Below the pieces are notes generated by a model. That model did not search any database. It worked only from the letters and a program-made list of their open reading frames with translations, and had not been told where the DNA came from. A stretch of DNA of 64,000 nucleotides from NCBI RefSeq assembly GCF_020559915.1, contig NZ_JAJCLZ010000011.1, positions 35,750-99,749 of the forward strand. Reading direction: 5' to 3'. Source of the stretch: Ruminococcus sp. 210702-SL.1.03 (GTDB taxonomy: Bacteria > Bacillota > Clostridia > Oscillospirales > Ruminococcaceae). The position numbers were made by a program, and so were the translations under genes. Positions 16,441-25,443 of this stretch are shown here, piece after piece (positions within the stretch are counted from its first letter, which is position 1; each line of letters starts with the position of its first letter).

Positions 16441-18219
16441 TTACGCCTGCTTGTATTTTTTCAGAATTTCCGAAGCTTTTGAAAGCTTGTCGATAGCCGC
16501 TTTGAGCGTGCCGCCTATCTGCGCGCTGTCGTAGCTTTCCATTATCTGCTTTGCGTGACCCAGCGCTTCCTTGCCCAGCTCTGCCTGATACTGGTAGATA
16601 CCATCGAGCTGCTGAAGCGCCTTCACTTCCAGATCCTGATATACGTTCTTAATGTCGTTTACGATGTTAAGGCGTATATCGTCGTAATTCTCCAGCGCTA
16701 TATCTATGATGTCGGTCTGCTTCTTCTTACCGAGTATCTTGCTGAAAGCCGTCATGGTAGCGGGCGGGAACGTTTCAGACGTACCGAAGAGCTTCACGCC
16801 CATTACCTGCCGCATAACGTTTTTGCCCAGCGAGCGCATTATGCGGTCTACCGAGGTGACCTGCGTTACCTGCGAGAGGTCTTCCAGACCCAGCTTTTTC
16901 GCGAGCTGGCGGCTCAGCTTGTCCACCGTTTCCTTCATCTTGTCGCGGTGATACTCTATACAGGTGCGGTAAGCCTCGCCCACCTTTTCCATCAGGTAGG
17001 AGTAGAAGTATTTCTCGATGTCCTCTGATGAATAAATGTCGTTGCCCGCCGCGTCCTTGTTGCGGCATTCGAGTATGCTCTTGCGCAGCTTGGCGAAAAA
17101 TTCGTACATCCAGCTTTCCGCTTCCTGCTGCATTTCCGTCATGCTGAGATGCAATACCGGCTTGCACTCTTCCAGCGCCGCCGAAAGTTGGCTGCACTGC
17201 TCGTCGAAGCCGCGCTCTTTATCCTCCAGCTTTTTATAGTCCATCTCAGCCATTTCCGAGAACATATGCAGCTTCGCGCTGGTTTCGCTCACCATATCGT
17301 CAAGCATGGTGAGCACGCGCTCGGTGCGGATAATATCCTTTTTGAGGATAATATCGCGCTGCAGCGACATTTCAAACTGCATGAACTGCGTTTCGTAAAA
17401 TTCCTTAGTGCCCTTATCGGGAAGCCGCGCAGCGCCGGTCTTGCGGCGAAGCTCGTCCGCGCCGCTTATGCCGTAAACGAAAGCGTTCGGCACTATCTTT
17501 TCGCAGAGCATTTTAAATCTGCGCATTATCTTGTCCACGTCGCTCTGCGAATTGAGCGCGTCGATCATATTTACCAGCACATACAGCATACCGAAGCGGC
17601 GGGGCTGAACGTGCGAAGCCAGATACATCTGCTCCGACTCAGAGAACGGCAGCAGGCTTGAAGCCGCGTACATTATAGCGTCGGCATTCACCAGATATTC
17701 CGTTACCTGCCTGTCGAGGTCGTCGAGGTCTGAAAGACCCGGCGTGTCGACTATGCGTATCTCTTTGAGTATCGGCGCGTTGTCGCGTATATCCAAATAT
17801 TCCACCTTAGCGGGGAACATTTTCATCAAAATTTCAAGTCTGTCGCGCGTAATATCGCCCATTTGCAGCGGCACGCGCTGACCGTTTTCCAGTACGGCGG
17901 TAACTTCCCGCTCTTCGCCGTAAGAGATCTCGTTTATCGTGTACGTTTCGGGCGAAACGTTCGAGGGGGCTATCTCTCTGCCCAGCAGCGCGTTGATTAT
18001 AGTGCTCTTGCCGCGCTTGAAGTCGCCGAGTATCACCAGCGTGAAAGGCTCGGAGCTGCGCTTGCCGATAAGCGTTTTCCAGTCGCTCAGGCTCTCGGTA
18101 AAATCATGTCCCAGTATTGAGGCAAGCTCTTTGTCCTCGGCAATGCTGTCGGTTATCGCGCGGATCTTTTCTATATCGGCGTGGGCGTTTACGTTTGAGT
18201 ATTCGTTTATCTCGCTCAT
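16441..18219 (-). CDS. Dynamin-like GTPase 2
   Basis: The 592-residue protein has the bacterial dynamin-like layout. The GTPase domain is near the start, with G1 GDFKRGKST at 65-73, a switch-like Thr in NVSPETYTINE, G3 DTPG at 158-161 and G4 NMID in LYVLVNMID at about 215. A long helical stalk follows, with MLDDMVSETSAKLHMFSEMAEM and an Asp/Glu/Lys-rich coiled region. No clear pair of membrane helices is seen, unlike its partner at 19233; a moderately hydrophobic paddle may lie near 455-480. The start is right after the stop of the M48-like gene, so translation is probably coupled. Bacterial dynamins often act as pairs that tether or remodel membrane; a heteromeric complex with the other GTPase is inferred. 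Confidence 0.88.
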   Translation of the reverse strand: MSEINEYSNVNAHADIEKIRAITDSIAEDKELASILGHDFTESLSDWKTLIGKRSSEPFTLVILGDFKRGKSTIINALLGREIAPSNVSPETYTINEISYGEEREVTAVLENGQRVPLQMGDITRDRLEILMKMFPAKVEYLDIRDNAPILKEIRIVDTPGLSDLDDLDRQVTEYLVNADAIMYAASSLLPFSESEQMYLASHVQPRRFGMLYVLVNMIDALNSQSDVDKIMRRFKMLCEKIVPNAFVYGISGADELRRKTGAARLPDKGTKEFYETQFMQFEMSLQRDIILKKDIIRTERVLTMLDDMVSETSAKLHMFSEMAEMDYKKLEDKERGFDEQCSQLSAALEECKPVLHLSMTEMQQEAESWMYEFFAKLRKSILECRNKDAAGNDIYSSEDIEKYFYSYLMEKVGEAYRTCIEYHRDKMKETVDKLSRQLAKKLGLEDLSQVTQVTSVDRIMRSLGKNVMRQVMGVKLFGTSETFPPATMTAFSKILGKKKQTDIIDIALENYDDIRLNIVNDIKNVYQDLEVKALQQLDGIYQYQAELGKEALGHAKQIMESYDSAQIGGTLKAAIDKLSKASEILKKYKQA

Positions 18220-18220
18220 A

Positions 18221-19195
18221 TCACTGCCCTCCCGCCAAAATTATATTGCTTCGCACATCGCATATCTGTCCCGTGCAGGTGTGCGAATCGGCAGCCTCGA
18301 GGTCGGTGCGCCATGTAAACAGCGAATCGCAGGTGAGGTACTCAGCCGAAGCGACTATCTTGCGCTCTAAGTCGGTAAGAGAAGCCGCGGGTCTTAGGCT
18401 GCGCGCCGCGGTAGTGTGGTTCGCCGCCGAGAGCTGCATAAGTTTTTCGGCGTCGGTATTTTCCTGCTTTCTGCCGTAAAAATCAGTGTAGCCCTTTTTC
18501 AGCAGCCCGCATGATACGTCTATATATCTGCCGGGATTAGTCATGCAGATCATAGCCGCGCGGTTCGCCGTTACGTCGGCAAAGCGTATCCAGTCTATCA
18601 GCGCGCCGACTATCTGGCTGTTTACCGCGCCCTTATACGAGCGTTCAGAGGGCTTGTAGGCGTCCTTATTGTAATTTAGATATGTGAAAGCCCAGTTGTA
18701 GACGCAGTGGTTATTCTGTATCCTGCCGCATTCGCTGCCTATAAGCAGCTCAAGCTCCTCCTTGCTGCACATATCAAAAAGCGTTTTTGTAATCACTATG
18801 CTCGGCTCGATAAGGTCGCTGGCTATCGAGTATATCAGCGGCTTTTCGTAGTCCTTGCGCAGCAGCACTATCGGCAGGTTGAGCTCTAAGCGCTCGCTGC
18901 ACTGCTTTAGTACGTCGTATATCTCGGGATATTTCAGCGCGCCCGCCTGCTCGCACTTCAAGAAAAGGTGCTTGGCCTCGGCGGAAATATCCGTGCCGTT
19001 TATTGCCTTAGAAAGTTTTCCCCAGCCCGAAAGACCTATCAGCTTCTGCCTTACGGCGAAGTCTGAGTCGATGGCGTAATCGAGCTGACCGTCTATAACG
19101 TGGTTCTGAAAAGAGCGTGTATAAGCGTTCAGATAGCTGCGGAAATCTGTATCTATCGACAAAAGCGGGTTTACCGATGAAACGGTATCACTCAT
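18221..19195 (-). CDS. M48 peptidase-like protein with zinc site lost
   Basis: The 324-residue protein follows the M48 family over about 70-240: YPEIYDVLKQCSERLELNLP, then SIVITKTLFDMCSKEELELLIG, then the HExxH position. Active members have HELGHIxxxH; here it reads S154-ECG-R158-IQNNH, so both zinc-binding histidines are gone while Glu155 remains. The third ligand, Glu in the ExxADR block, is also changed (ADVTANRAA). No signal peptide or clear membrane segment is seen, so it is probably cytoplasmic. It lies between two dynamin-like GTPases, 37 bases after one and 1 base before the other, and so probably works with them as an adaptor or scaffold (inference). Confidence 0.78.
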   Translation of the reverse strand: MSDTVSSVNPLLSIDTDFRSYLNAYTRSFQNHVIDGQLDYAIDSDFAVRQKLIGLSGWGKLSKAINGTDISAEAKHLFLKCEQAGALKYPEIYDVLKQCSERLELNLPIVLLRKDYEKPLIYSIASDLIEPSIVITKTLFDMCSKEELELLIGSECGRIQNNHCVYNWAFTYLNYNKDAYKPSERSYKGAVNSQIVGALIDWIRFADVTANRAAMICMTNPGRYIDVSCGLLKKGYTDFYGRKQENTDAEKLMQLSAANHTTAARSLRPAASLTDLERKIVASAEYLTCDSLFTWRTDLEAADSHTCTGQICDVRSNIILAGGQ

Positions 19196-19232
19196 GTTTG
19201 CTTTCCTCCTGTAATTTCTTGGTCAGTATCGC

Positions 19233-21302
19233 TTATACGGCTTCGTTATTTTCAGCCGCGTTATCCAGCGAGTCGGATATTACCTTTCTTACAGCGTATG
19301 CGTCGGAAACTATCGCGCTCGCCTTTTCGGCTATGCTGTGCAGTCTGTCCATCTCGCGCTCGGATATATTGTTCTTCTCAGTCTTGAGCGAATTGAGGTT
19401 GTCGAGTGTTTCCTGCGTGTCGCGCAGTATGATCTCGGTCTCGGTCTCTATCTTGCCTTTCAGTCCTTCAAATGCAGAGAATACCTGACGGCGGACGGTT
19501 TCGGTAAAGTCGTTGTTCAGGCGCATTTCGTGAAACTGTTTTTTCACCTGCGTCTTGAAGTTGTTCTTGTATTTATCTATTCTCTCGTTCACCAGCAGCT
19601 TATCTATCGCGAAGCCCGCTGTGAACGTGCCTGCCAGACCCGCTACCGCCATAAGGCAGAGGGCGATGGGCCATGCGGGCGAGAGCGCCAGCACGGTGGT
19701 GAAGAATATCGAAGAAAAGCTTACTAAGCCCGTAACTCCGCCCAGCAGCGCGCCCTTTACGCCCGCTTCGCGGAAGCCTAAGAACGCCGCGCCTACACCG
19801 AACGAGCCGAGCGCCGCGCCTATGCCCTTATCGGCAGCCGTGCCGTTTTTCGAGATCTTATCGGGCATAACGAACATTTCCTGTATTTTGGTGACGGACT
19901 CGAAGAATTCGTCCTCAAAGCTTTGCAGTCTTTCCGCCTCGCAGCTTACGGCAACGTTGATGTTGTTCTGTATCTGCTCGCAGATAAGCTGCGCTCTGTC
20001 CTCTATGCTCTCTTTTATCTTTTCGGTCATCTTGCTGGTAACTATCTTCAGCTTGTCGCGCTTGAAGTCGTCGGAGGTCATGCTGTAGCTGTCGATGACA
20101 TGCATAGCGGCTTCCTCGATGTTTTCCCAATAGCTGTCGAGCACGGGCTGCAGGTCGGAGAACACCTGATTAGCTGCCTTGTTTATCTTTACAAACTCGG
20201 CGCGCTTTTTGTTGCGTATATCGTCGATCTCGCCTATGGCGGCTTCGTAGCGCTCCATAAATTCGTCGTTCGCCATCATGAGGGCGTTTTCCTGCATTAC
20301 TACCGAGCGCAGTATCTCAGTACCCGAGTTGGTTATCTTGTTAGCCAGTATTTGGAGGGTGATAGTACCGCGGTCTTTGGTCAGCATAGTTTCCAGCGCA
20401 CGCTCAAATTCGGGGAAGTTCGATTCCTCGAGCAAGCCCTGATCTTCTATTTTCTTAGCGGTCAGCGCGCGCTTTGCGTACAGGCCTATTACTCTGGGCG
20501 TGCCTATCTTGCGCTTGTAAACGGCAAATTCGCGGGAGTCCTCGCCCATTACCATCTTCGCCTTGTCCATTACATACTTTGTTATTCTGGTGCGTACTGT
20601 TTCTACTATCTTGTTTTCGTCCTCAGGCGAGAATGTGCCGAAGCAGTTTACTACGAAAATTATCTTGCCCACGTCGGAAGTAAGCATTTTCTTTTCAAGG
20701 AAATCTTTTTCAAACTGCGAGAAAGGCGAGTTCGCGCTGATAACGAAGACCGCCGCGTCGATCTTCGGCAGTATGGAAAGGGTAACGTTGGTCATCTGCT
20801 CGTCGTCGTTCAGACCGGGAGTGTCGATGATGTCAACGTTATTCTTGCAGAAATTGGTATCGTAATAAACGGTAGCTTCCTTTACGGTCTCAGCCACTTC
20901 TTCTGATTCCAGCGTAAGCTTTGTAACATAGTTTTCCAGCTGGTCTATATCTATGCGCTCGCTTCTGCCGTCTTTATACTCCACCTGCACGAAAGGCTCT
21001 TCGCTGTAAGTTACGCGGTTGAGCGTAGCGGTAGCGGGCAGCACGTCTGCGGGCAGTACGTCCTCGCCGAGCATAGCGTTTATAAGCGTAGATTTTCCGC
21101 GCTTGAATTCGCCGACTATGGCAACTTCAAAATGCTCGTCGGCTGATTTTTCGATGGTTTCGCGGATAGAATCCGCCGTATGGCTCAGCGAGATCTCCTC
21201 GCTCAGCGAAAGCAGCTCTTTCAAGCTCTCAGTTAGCGAAGCTACCGTATCTTTGTACGAAGAATAGGTAGAATAGTCGATTGTTTTTTCTGTCTGACTC
21301 AT
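19233..21302 (-). CDS. Dynamin-like GTPase 1 with membrane paddle
   Basis: The 689-residue protein has G1 GEFKRGKST at 64-72, the switch Thr in LPATATLNRV, and G3 DTPG at 160-163. The G4 position reads NCFG in VVNCFGTFS and has lost the usual Asp. A long helical stalk follows. At about 490-570 two Gly/Ala-rich hydrophobic segments (GIGAALGSFGVGAAFLGF and the following SFSSIFFTTVLALSPAWPIALCLMAVAG region, quoted in part) form the membrane paddle seen in bacterial dynamins and mitofusins. A second coiled-coil stretch ends the protein. It is the first gene of a three-gene operon, behind a near-consensus promoter. Membrane tethering, fusion or repair is the family role; the exact task here is unknown. 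Confidence 0.9.
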   Translation of the reverse strand: MSQTEKTIDYSTYSSYKDTVASLTESLKELLSLSEEISLSHTADSIRETIEKSADEHFEVAIVGEFKRGKSTLINAMLGEDVLPADVLPATATLNRVTYSEEPFVQVEYKDGRSERIDIDQLENYVTKLTLESEEVAETVKEATVYYDTNFCKNNVDIIDTPGLNDDEQMTNVTLSILPKIDAAVFVISANSPFSQFEKDFLEKKMLTSDVGKIIFVVNCFGTFSPEDENKIVETVRTRITKYVMDKAKMVMGEDSREFAVYKRKIGTPRVIGLYAKRALTAKKIEDQGLLEESNFPEFERALETMLTKDRGTITLQILANKITNSGTEILRSVVMQENALMMANDEFMERYEAAIGEIDDIRNKKRAEFVKINKAANQVFSDLQPVLDSYWENIEEAAMHVIDSYSMTSDDFKRDKLKIVTSKMTEKIKESIEDRAQLICEQIQNNINVAVSCEAERLQSFEDEFFESVTKIQEMFVMPDKISKNGTAADKGIGAALGSFGVGAAFLGFREAGVKGALLGGVTGLVSFSSIFFTTVLALSPAWPIALCLMAVAGLAGTFTAGFAIDKLLVNERIDKYKNNFKTQVKKQFHEMRLNNDFTETVRRQVFSAFEGLKGKIETETEIILRDTQETLDNLNSLKTEKNNISEREMDRLHSIAEKASAIVSDAYAVRKVISDSLDNAAENNEAV

Positions 21303-21412
21303 CGGTGACCTCCGTTTTTAGTTCTGTGTTAGGCTTTTATCTATATCTCTGTAATTCTAATCATATTTGGGATTTAGTTCTTCTCTCCAAAAGTTACACA
21401 ATACCATATTTT

Positions 21413-21442
21413 ATTATAGCATAATTATGACGGTTTCGTCAA
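21413..21442 (-). promoter_or_regulatory. Promoter of the dynamin-like operon
   Basis: On the minus strand TTGACG (21442-21437), an 18-base spacer and TATAAT (21418-21413) lie about 110 bases before the first GTPase gene. No further element is seen in the leader. Confidence 0.8.
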
Positions 21443-21462
21443 CGCTTTGCTAACAATTTGTA

Positions 21463-21494
21463 CAAAAAACCGCCCCTTTGCACAAAGGGACGGT
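21463..21494 (-). terminator. Terminator of the hisS-aspS operon
   Basis: ACCGCCCCTTTG (21469-21480) pairs with CAAAGGGACGGT (21483-21494) with one mismatch, and TTTTTT follows on the minus strand. It lies about 35 bases after aspS. Confidence 0.88.
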
Positions 21495-21529
21495 CTTATT
21501 TTTGTTCAATAGTTTAAACCAAAGTTCAA

Positions 21530-23323
21530 TTATTCATCATCAGCCTGCGCGGTCTGCGAAACCTCTATGCCCAGCTCGGCGAGCTGCTCGGGGTCTACCT
21601 GCGCGGGGCAGGCGCTCATAAGCTCGCTGGCGTTCTGAACCTTCGGGAAAGCTACTACATCTCTCAGCGAATCTGCGCCGCAGAGCATCATAGCGAGTCT
21701 GTCAAGACCGAAGCCCATGCCGCCGTGAGGGGGCGCGGCGTAGCGGTAAGCGTCTACCAAGAAGCCGAATTTCGCGGCTATCTCTTCGTCGGTAAGGCCC
21801 AGCGCCTCAAACATCTTCTGCTGAAGCTCAAAGTCGGTAATACGCATAGAGCCGGAGGACAGCTCAACGCCGTTGAGAACGAAGTCGAAAGCCTGCGCGC
21901 GAACGGAGGCGGGGTCGGAATCGAGGCTGTCGAGGCACTCCTCCATCGGCATGGTGAACGGGTGGTGCATAGCGAGCCACTTACCGCTCTCGTCGTCGTA
22001 CTCAAAGAAAGGCATTTCGGTGATAACGAGGAAGTTCAGCTTGTCGGCGGGGATAATATCCATTCTCTTCGCGATGATAAGGCGGAGCGCACCGAGTACC
22101 GGCAGGGCTATCTTGTCCTTATCGGCGGCTATCAGCACGAGGTCGCCTTCCTTAGCGCCCAGCGCCGCGAGCAGCTTATCAAGGTCGCCCTCGCCGAGGA
22201 ATTTCTTGAATGAGCAGTTAGCGCCGTCCGCTGTCCAGCGAATATACGCCAGACCCTTTGCGCCTATGCCTTTTGCGTGGTCGGTAAGCTTGTCGATCTC
22301 CTTGCGGGTGTAGGTCGCGGCAGCGCCCTCGGCAACTATCGCGCGAACGCTTCCGCCCGCTTCTACCGCGCCTGTAAATACGGGGAACTCTATCCCCTTT
22401 ACAGCTTCGGTTATATTCTGTATCTCCATGCCGAAGCGGGTGTCGGGCTTGTCAGAGCCGTAGCGGTTCATAGCGTCGGCAAAGGTTATGCGCGGCAGGG
22501 GCGTAGGTATATCCTTGCCCAGTACCTGCTTGCAGATGTGCTTCAAGAAGCCCTCGCCCATCTCGATAAGTCCGTCAACGTCTACGAAAGACATCTCAAG
22601 GTCTATCTGGGTAAATTCGGGCTGGCGGTCGGCGCGCAGGTCTTCGTCGCGGAAGCAGCGGGCTATCTGAACATAGCGGTCGTAGCCCGATACCATCAAA
22701 AGCTGCTTGTATATCTGCGGCGACTGCGGCAGGGCGTAAAAGCTGCCCTTGTGCACGCGCGAGGGCACGAGGTAGTCGCGCGCGCCCTCGGGGGTAGAGC
22801 GCATCATCATAGGCGTTTCTATCTCGAGGAAGCCGTTCGAGTAGAAGTACTCTCTCGCCGCCTTAGCTATCTCGTGGCGCATGATGAGGTTTTTCTGAAG
22901 TCTGGGGTTTCTGAGGTCTAGGTAGCGGTAGCGCAGCTTCAGCTCGTCGTTCACCTTGTCGGAATTGGTGACCTCAAAAGGCGTAGTTTCCGCCTTTGCA
23001 AGTATGCGCAGGTCGGTAACGGCTATCTCTATCTTGCCCGTTTTTAGCTTGGCATTCTCGCTCTCGCGCGGGCGTACAGCGCCTTTTGCCATCAGCACAA
23101 ATTCGCTCTTTACCTGCTGCGCCTTTTCAAAAACGGCTCTGTCGGTATCGTCATTGAATGCGAGCTGTACTATGCCCGTTCTGTCGCGCAGGTTGATAAA
23201 AATATTGTGACCTATATCGCGCACCCTGTCGGCAAAGCCGCAGACTACGGCTTCCTTAGCGTCGTCGGGCACTTCTGCGCAGTAGTGCGTTCTCTTCAAG
23301 CCTTTCATTGAATCAAGCTTCAT
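21530..23323 (-). CDS. aspS: Aspartyl-tRNA synthetase
   Basis: This class IIb synthetase has 597 residues, the bacterial length. It carries the N-terminal OB-fold anticodon domain (VCGFADRVRDIGHNIFINLRD, in part), motif 2 CFRDEDLRADRQPEFTQID, the bacterial GAD insertion (about 300-420) and motif 3 GGMGFGLDRLAMML. The RTHYCAEV start is typical. Whether it also charges tRNA-Asn cannot be decided from the sequence alone. It is the last gene of the T-box operon. Confidence 0.98.
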   Translation of the reverse strand: MKLDSMKGLKRTHYCAEVPDDAKEAVVCGFADRVRDIGHNIFINLRDRTGIVQLAFNDDTDRAVFEKAQQVKSEFVLMAKGAVRPRESENAKLKTGKIEIAVTDLRILAKAETTPFEVTNSDKVNDELKLRYRYLDLRNPRLQKNLIMRHEIAKAAREYFYSNGFLEIETPMMMRSTPEGARDYLVPSRVHKGSFYALPQSPQIYKQLLMVSGYDRYVQIARCFRDEDLRADRQPEFTQIDLEMSFVDVDGLIEMGEGFLKHICKQVLGKDIPTPLPRITFADAMNRYGSDKPDTRFGMEIQNITEAVKGIEFPVFTGAVEAGGSVRAIVAEGAAATYTRKEIDKLTDHAKGIGAKGLAYIRWTADGANCSFKKFLGEGDLDKLLAALGAKEGDLVLIAADKDKIALPVLGALRLIIAKRMDIIPADKLNFLVITEMPFFEYDDESGKWLAMHHPFTMPMEECLDSLDSDPASVRAQAFDFVLNGVELSSGSMRITDFELQQKMFEALGLTDEEIAAKFGFLVDAYRYAAPPHGGMGFGLDRLAMMLCGADSLRDVVAFPKVQNASELMSACPAQVDPEQLAELGIEVSQTAQADDE

Positions 23324-23359
23324 AAATTTTTCCTCTTTTCATATTTATCTGATTTTGAT

Positions 23360-24538
23360 TTAATTATCTATTGTGGGAACTGTCGAAACAGTCGAAACGA
23401 TGTCCCTCGGCGTGCTTTTATCCACAGCGTAAATGCTGTTCTCAAAGCCGTAGCGGCCCCACTCGCGGTATTCCGCACATTCGTAAAGCCTGCCCTCGGC
23501 GGTGAGTATCGCCATTCCGTCGGTGCGACTATCGGTAGTATAGTCGTTTCTTGCGTAAGCGTAAAGCGTCGCGCCGCCGCCCAGCGGCACTTCTGCCTGC
23601 ACATACACGCCGTCGATCATCTCTACCTCATTAAGCGTGAAGCTGCTGCAGTGCACCACGTTATTCTCCGCGCCGTAAACTATGCCCAATCTGCCGTTTT
23701 CCATGTCGGGCACTACGCTGTTGTGCTCCACGCCCATAGCGTATGGCGGAAGCTCGGCTTCGCTGTAAGGCACTATCTGCGCGGTGTCGGTGAGTATCTT
23801 GCTCAGATCATCGCATAATGCGCCGTTGAAGTCCAGCCACTCGCCGCCAATATCTTTGCCCCAAACCGTGCCGTCGGGGTTTTGAAGGGCAACGGCTTCG
23901 GTGCATATCGCATTATCGCCGCTGTAATATGTCGAAAATATCCAGCCGTCGCCAATGGTCTGAGTAAACTGCAGCTTCATGCCCTCTGCCGAAAAGCCTT
24001 TTTTCAGCTTGTACGACCTCATTTTATCGTAATCAAAGTGAAAAATGAAAGTCGCCCGCTTTGCGCTGCGGTCTACTATCGCGGTGCTGCGGTGCAGACC
24101 CGTACCCAGCAGATCGGCGTTGTAGTCGAGGTCGTTTTGATACTCTATGACCACGTCCGCGTTTTCCAAATGGTAAAGAGCCAGCCGCTTTTCGGCGAAG
24201 TCATTTACGGGGCCTGCCGCCGCCCATATCAGTATCGGCACGGCGGATGCAAACGCCAGCAGCAGCGGGTATCTCGCGCGCTTTAGGCGGCTGGGCTGAC
24301 AGTCGGTTTTCCTGCCGAGCTTGCTGAGCGTTACGGCTATAAACACATAAAACGCTATGCAGGCGGCGAAAAGCAGTATGTCGATCGCCACCCAGTAGAT
24401 GGGTATTTTGGCGTTTTCGGAAAATCCGCCGCCCTGTATAAACAGCAGGAACAGCCAGCCCGTACCCATGAGCACAAGCAATACCGTCAGCACCAAGGCT
24501 TTTGCAACAAAAAGCAACGCTCGGCGTAATTTATCCAT
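23360..24538 (-). CDS. Membrane protein with large extracytoplasmic domain, unknown
   Basis: The 392-residue protein has three membrane segments in its first 115 residues (about 8-32, 45-68, 90-108). A domain of about 280 residues then follows, predicted to lie outside, rich in aromatic and small residues with beta-strand character. No lipobox, catalytic motif or known family was recognised. It lies between a small membrane protein and aspS in the operon headed by the T-box, so it is co-expressed with two aminoacyl-tRNA synthetases, probably by position only. Confidence 0.7.
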   Translation of the reverse strand: MDKLRRALLFVAKALVLTVLLVLMGTGWLFLLFIQGGGFSENAKIPIYWVAIDILLFAACIAFYVFIAVTLSKLGRKTDCQPSRLKRARYPLLLAFASAVPILIWAAAGPVNDFAEKRLALYHLENADVVIEYQNDLDYNADLLGTGLHRSTAIVDRSAKRATFIFHFDYDKMRSYKLKKGFSAEGMKLQFTQTIGDGWIFSTYYSGDNAICTEAVALQNPDGTVWGKDIGGEWLDFNGALCDDLSKILTDTAQIVPYSEAELPPYAMGVEHNSVVPDMENGRLGIVYGAENNVVHCSSFTLNEVEMIDGVYVQAEVPLGGGATLYAYARNDYTTDSRTDGMAILTAEGRLYECAEYREWGRYGFENSIYAVDKSTPRDIVSTVSTVPTIDN

Positions 24539-24570
24539 ATCAAATTCTCCCTATAATTTGCGGCAGACTG

Positions 24571-25119
24571 TCAATCGTCTGTATCGTCCGAATCATCCGC
24601 AGAGTCGGTAAGCTCAGGCTCTTTCGGCTTCATCGGCGGGAACGTTTCAAGGTAGGTCTGTATATACCCTGCCGAGCCTTCCCAAAGCATCAGCCCAAGA
24701 CCTGCCAGCATGACAGCCGCCGTACAAGCAGCCCCGCTGTACTCTTTCAGCGCGACGAGCACCAGCGCTATGAAGAGCGTTATAACTGTCCAAAGCGCCG
24801 CCGCGATGTACACGGCAGCGGTGCGGCGTATGCTGCCCGTTATGCGCGAGCCGCCCGACGTTTTCTCAATATGCCCGAAAAATCCTGCGGAAGAGCCGTC
24901 GTGCTTTTTGGCGCGGTGGTAGAATATCTCTACCTTTCCGCTCTTCTCGCTGCTGCCGAAGTAGCAGTTTTCAAGGCGGTGCTTTTTTAGGAACTGGCTC
25001 GCCGCTACCAAGCTGGGCTTGCGGGTGTAGTCTATCAGCTCGCGGTTAAGCTTGCGGCGGCACTCGGCGGGGGACATCTTAGTTTCCAGCGATACCTTTT
25101 TAGGCAACAGAAAAAACAT
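24571..25119 (-). CDS. Two-pass membrane protein, unknown
   Basis: The 182-residue protein has a soluble basic first half with MSPAECRRKLNRELIDY and a beta-like stretch with ENCYFGSSEKSGKVEIFYH. Two adjacent membrane segments follow (about 100-122 and 128-150), and the tail is Asp/Ser-rich (TDSADDSDDTDD). The pattern suggests a cytoplasmic N-domain tethered to the membrane. No family was recognised. It starts 5 bases after the zinc-ribbon gene stop, so it is in the same operon. Confidence 0.68.
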   Translation of the reverse strand: MFFLLPKKVSLETKMSPAECRRKLNRELIDYTRKPSLVAASQFLKKHRLENCYFGSSEKSGKVEIFYHRAKKHDGSSAGFFGHIEKTSGGSRITGSIRRTAAVYIAAALWTVITLFIALVLVALKEYSGAACTAAVMLAGLGLMLWEGSAGYIQTYLETFPPMKPKEPELTDSADDSDDTDD

Positions 25120-25124
25120 ATCCC

Positions 25125-25424
25125 TTAATACTCCTGCGGTACGAATACTTTATCGTTCTGCTTTATCTCGCCGCCCTGCGTAGCATCTACATACATACCG
25201 TAAATGCAGCCGCAGGCGGGGCACTTGAACTGGTGGAAAAGCTTCTGCTGATAAAATTTACCGTCCTTTATCACCTCGTCGAGAGGGCAAGTCTGGTAAA
25301 CTATCGTGAGGTCGCCCGCGTTGACCATTCTCATGAATGAATCTAGGCAGAGCATATACTCCTGCGGATTGTGTATCTGCACCAGCGGTATATTTCCGCA
25401 GACAGCGCATCTTTCTTTAGCCAT
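25125..25424 (-). CDS. Small zinc-ribbon protein, unknown
   Basis: The 99-residue product carries two cysteine pairs, CAVCGN near the start and CPACGC at about 70, the spacing of a zinc ribbon. The start MAKERC at 25424 has AAAGGAAA ten bases upstream; the longer frame to 25478 runs into hisS and is not needed. It lies 20 bases after hisS. A nucleic-acid or protein-binding role is possible but not shown. Confidence 0.72.
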   Translation of the reverse strand: MAKERCAVCGNIPLVQIHNPQEYMLCLDSFMRMVNAGDLTIVYQTCPLDEVIKDGKFYQQKLFHQFKCPACGCIYGMYVDATQGGEIKQNDKVFVPQEY

Positions 25425-25443
25425 AATTTGTGATTTCCTTTCG

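Noticed and set aside
19923..20906. 327-codon open frame opposite dynamin-like GTPase 1
   Set aside because: Antisense shadow; composition is that expected from the complementary codons.
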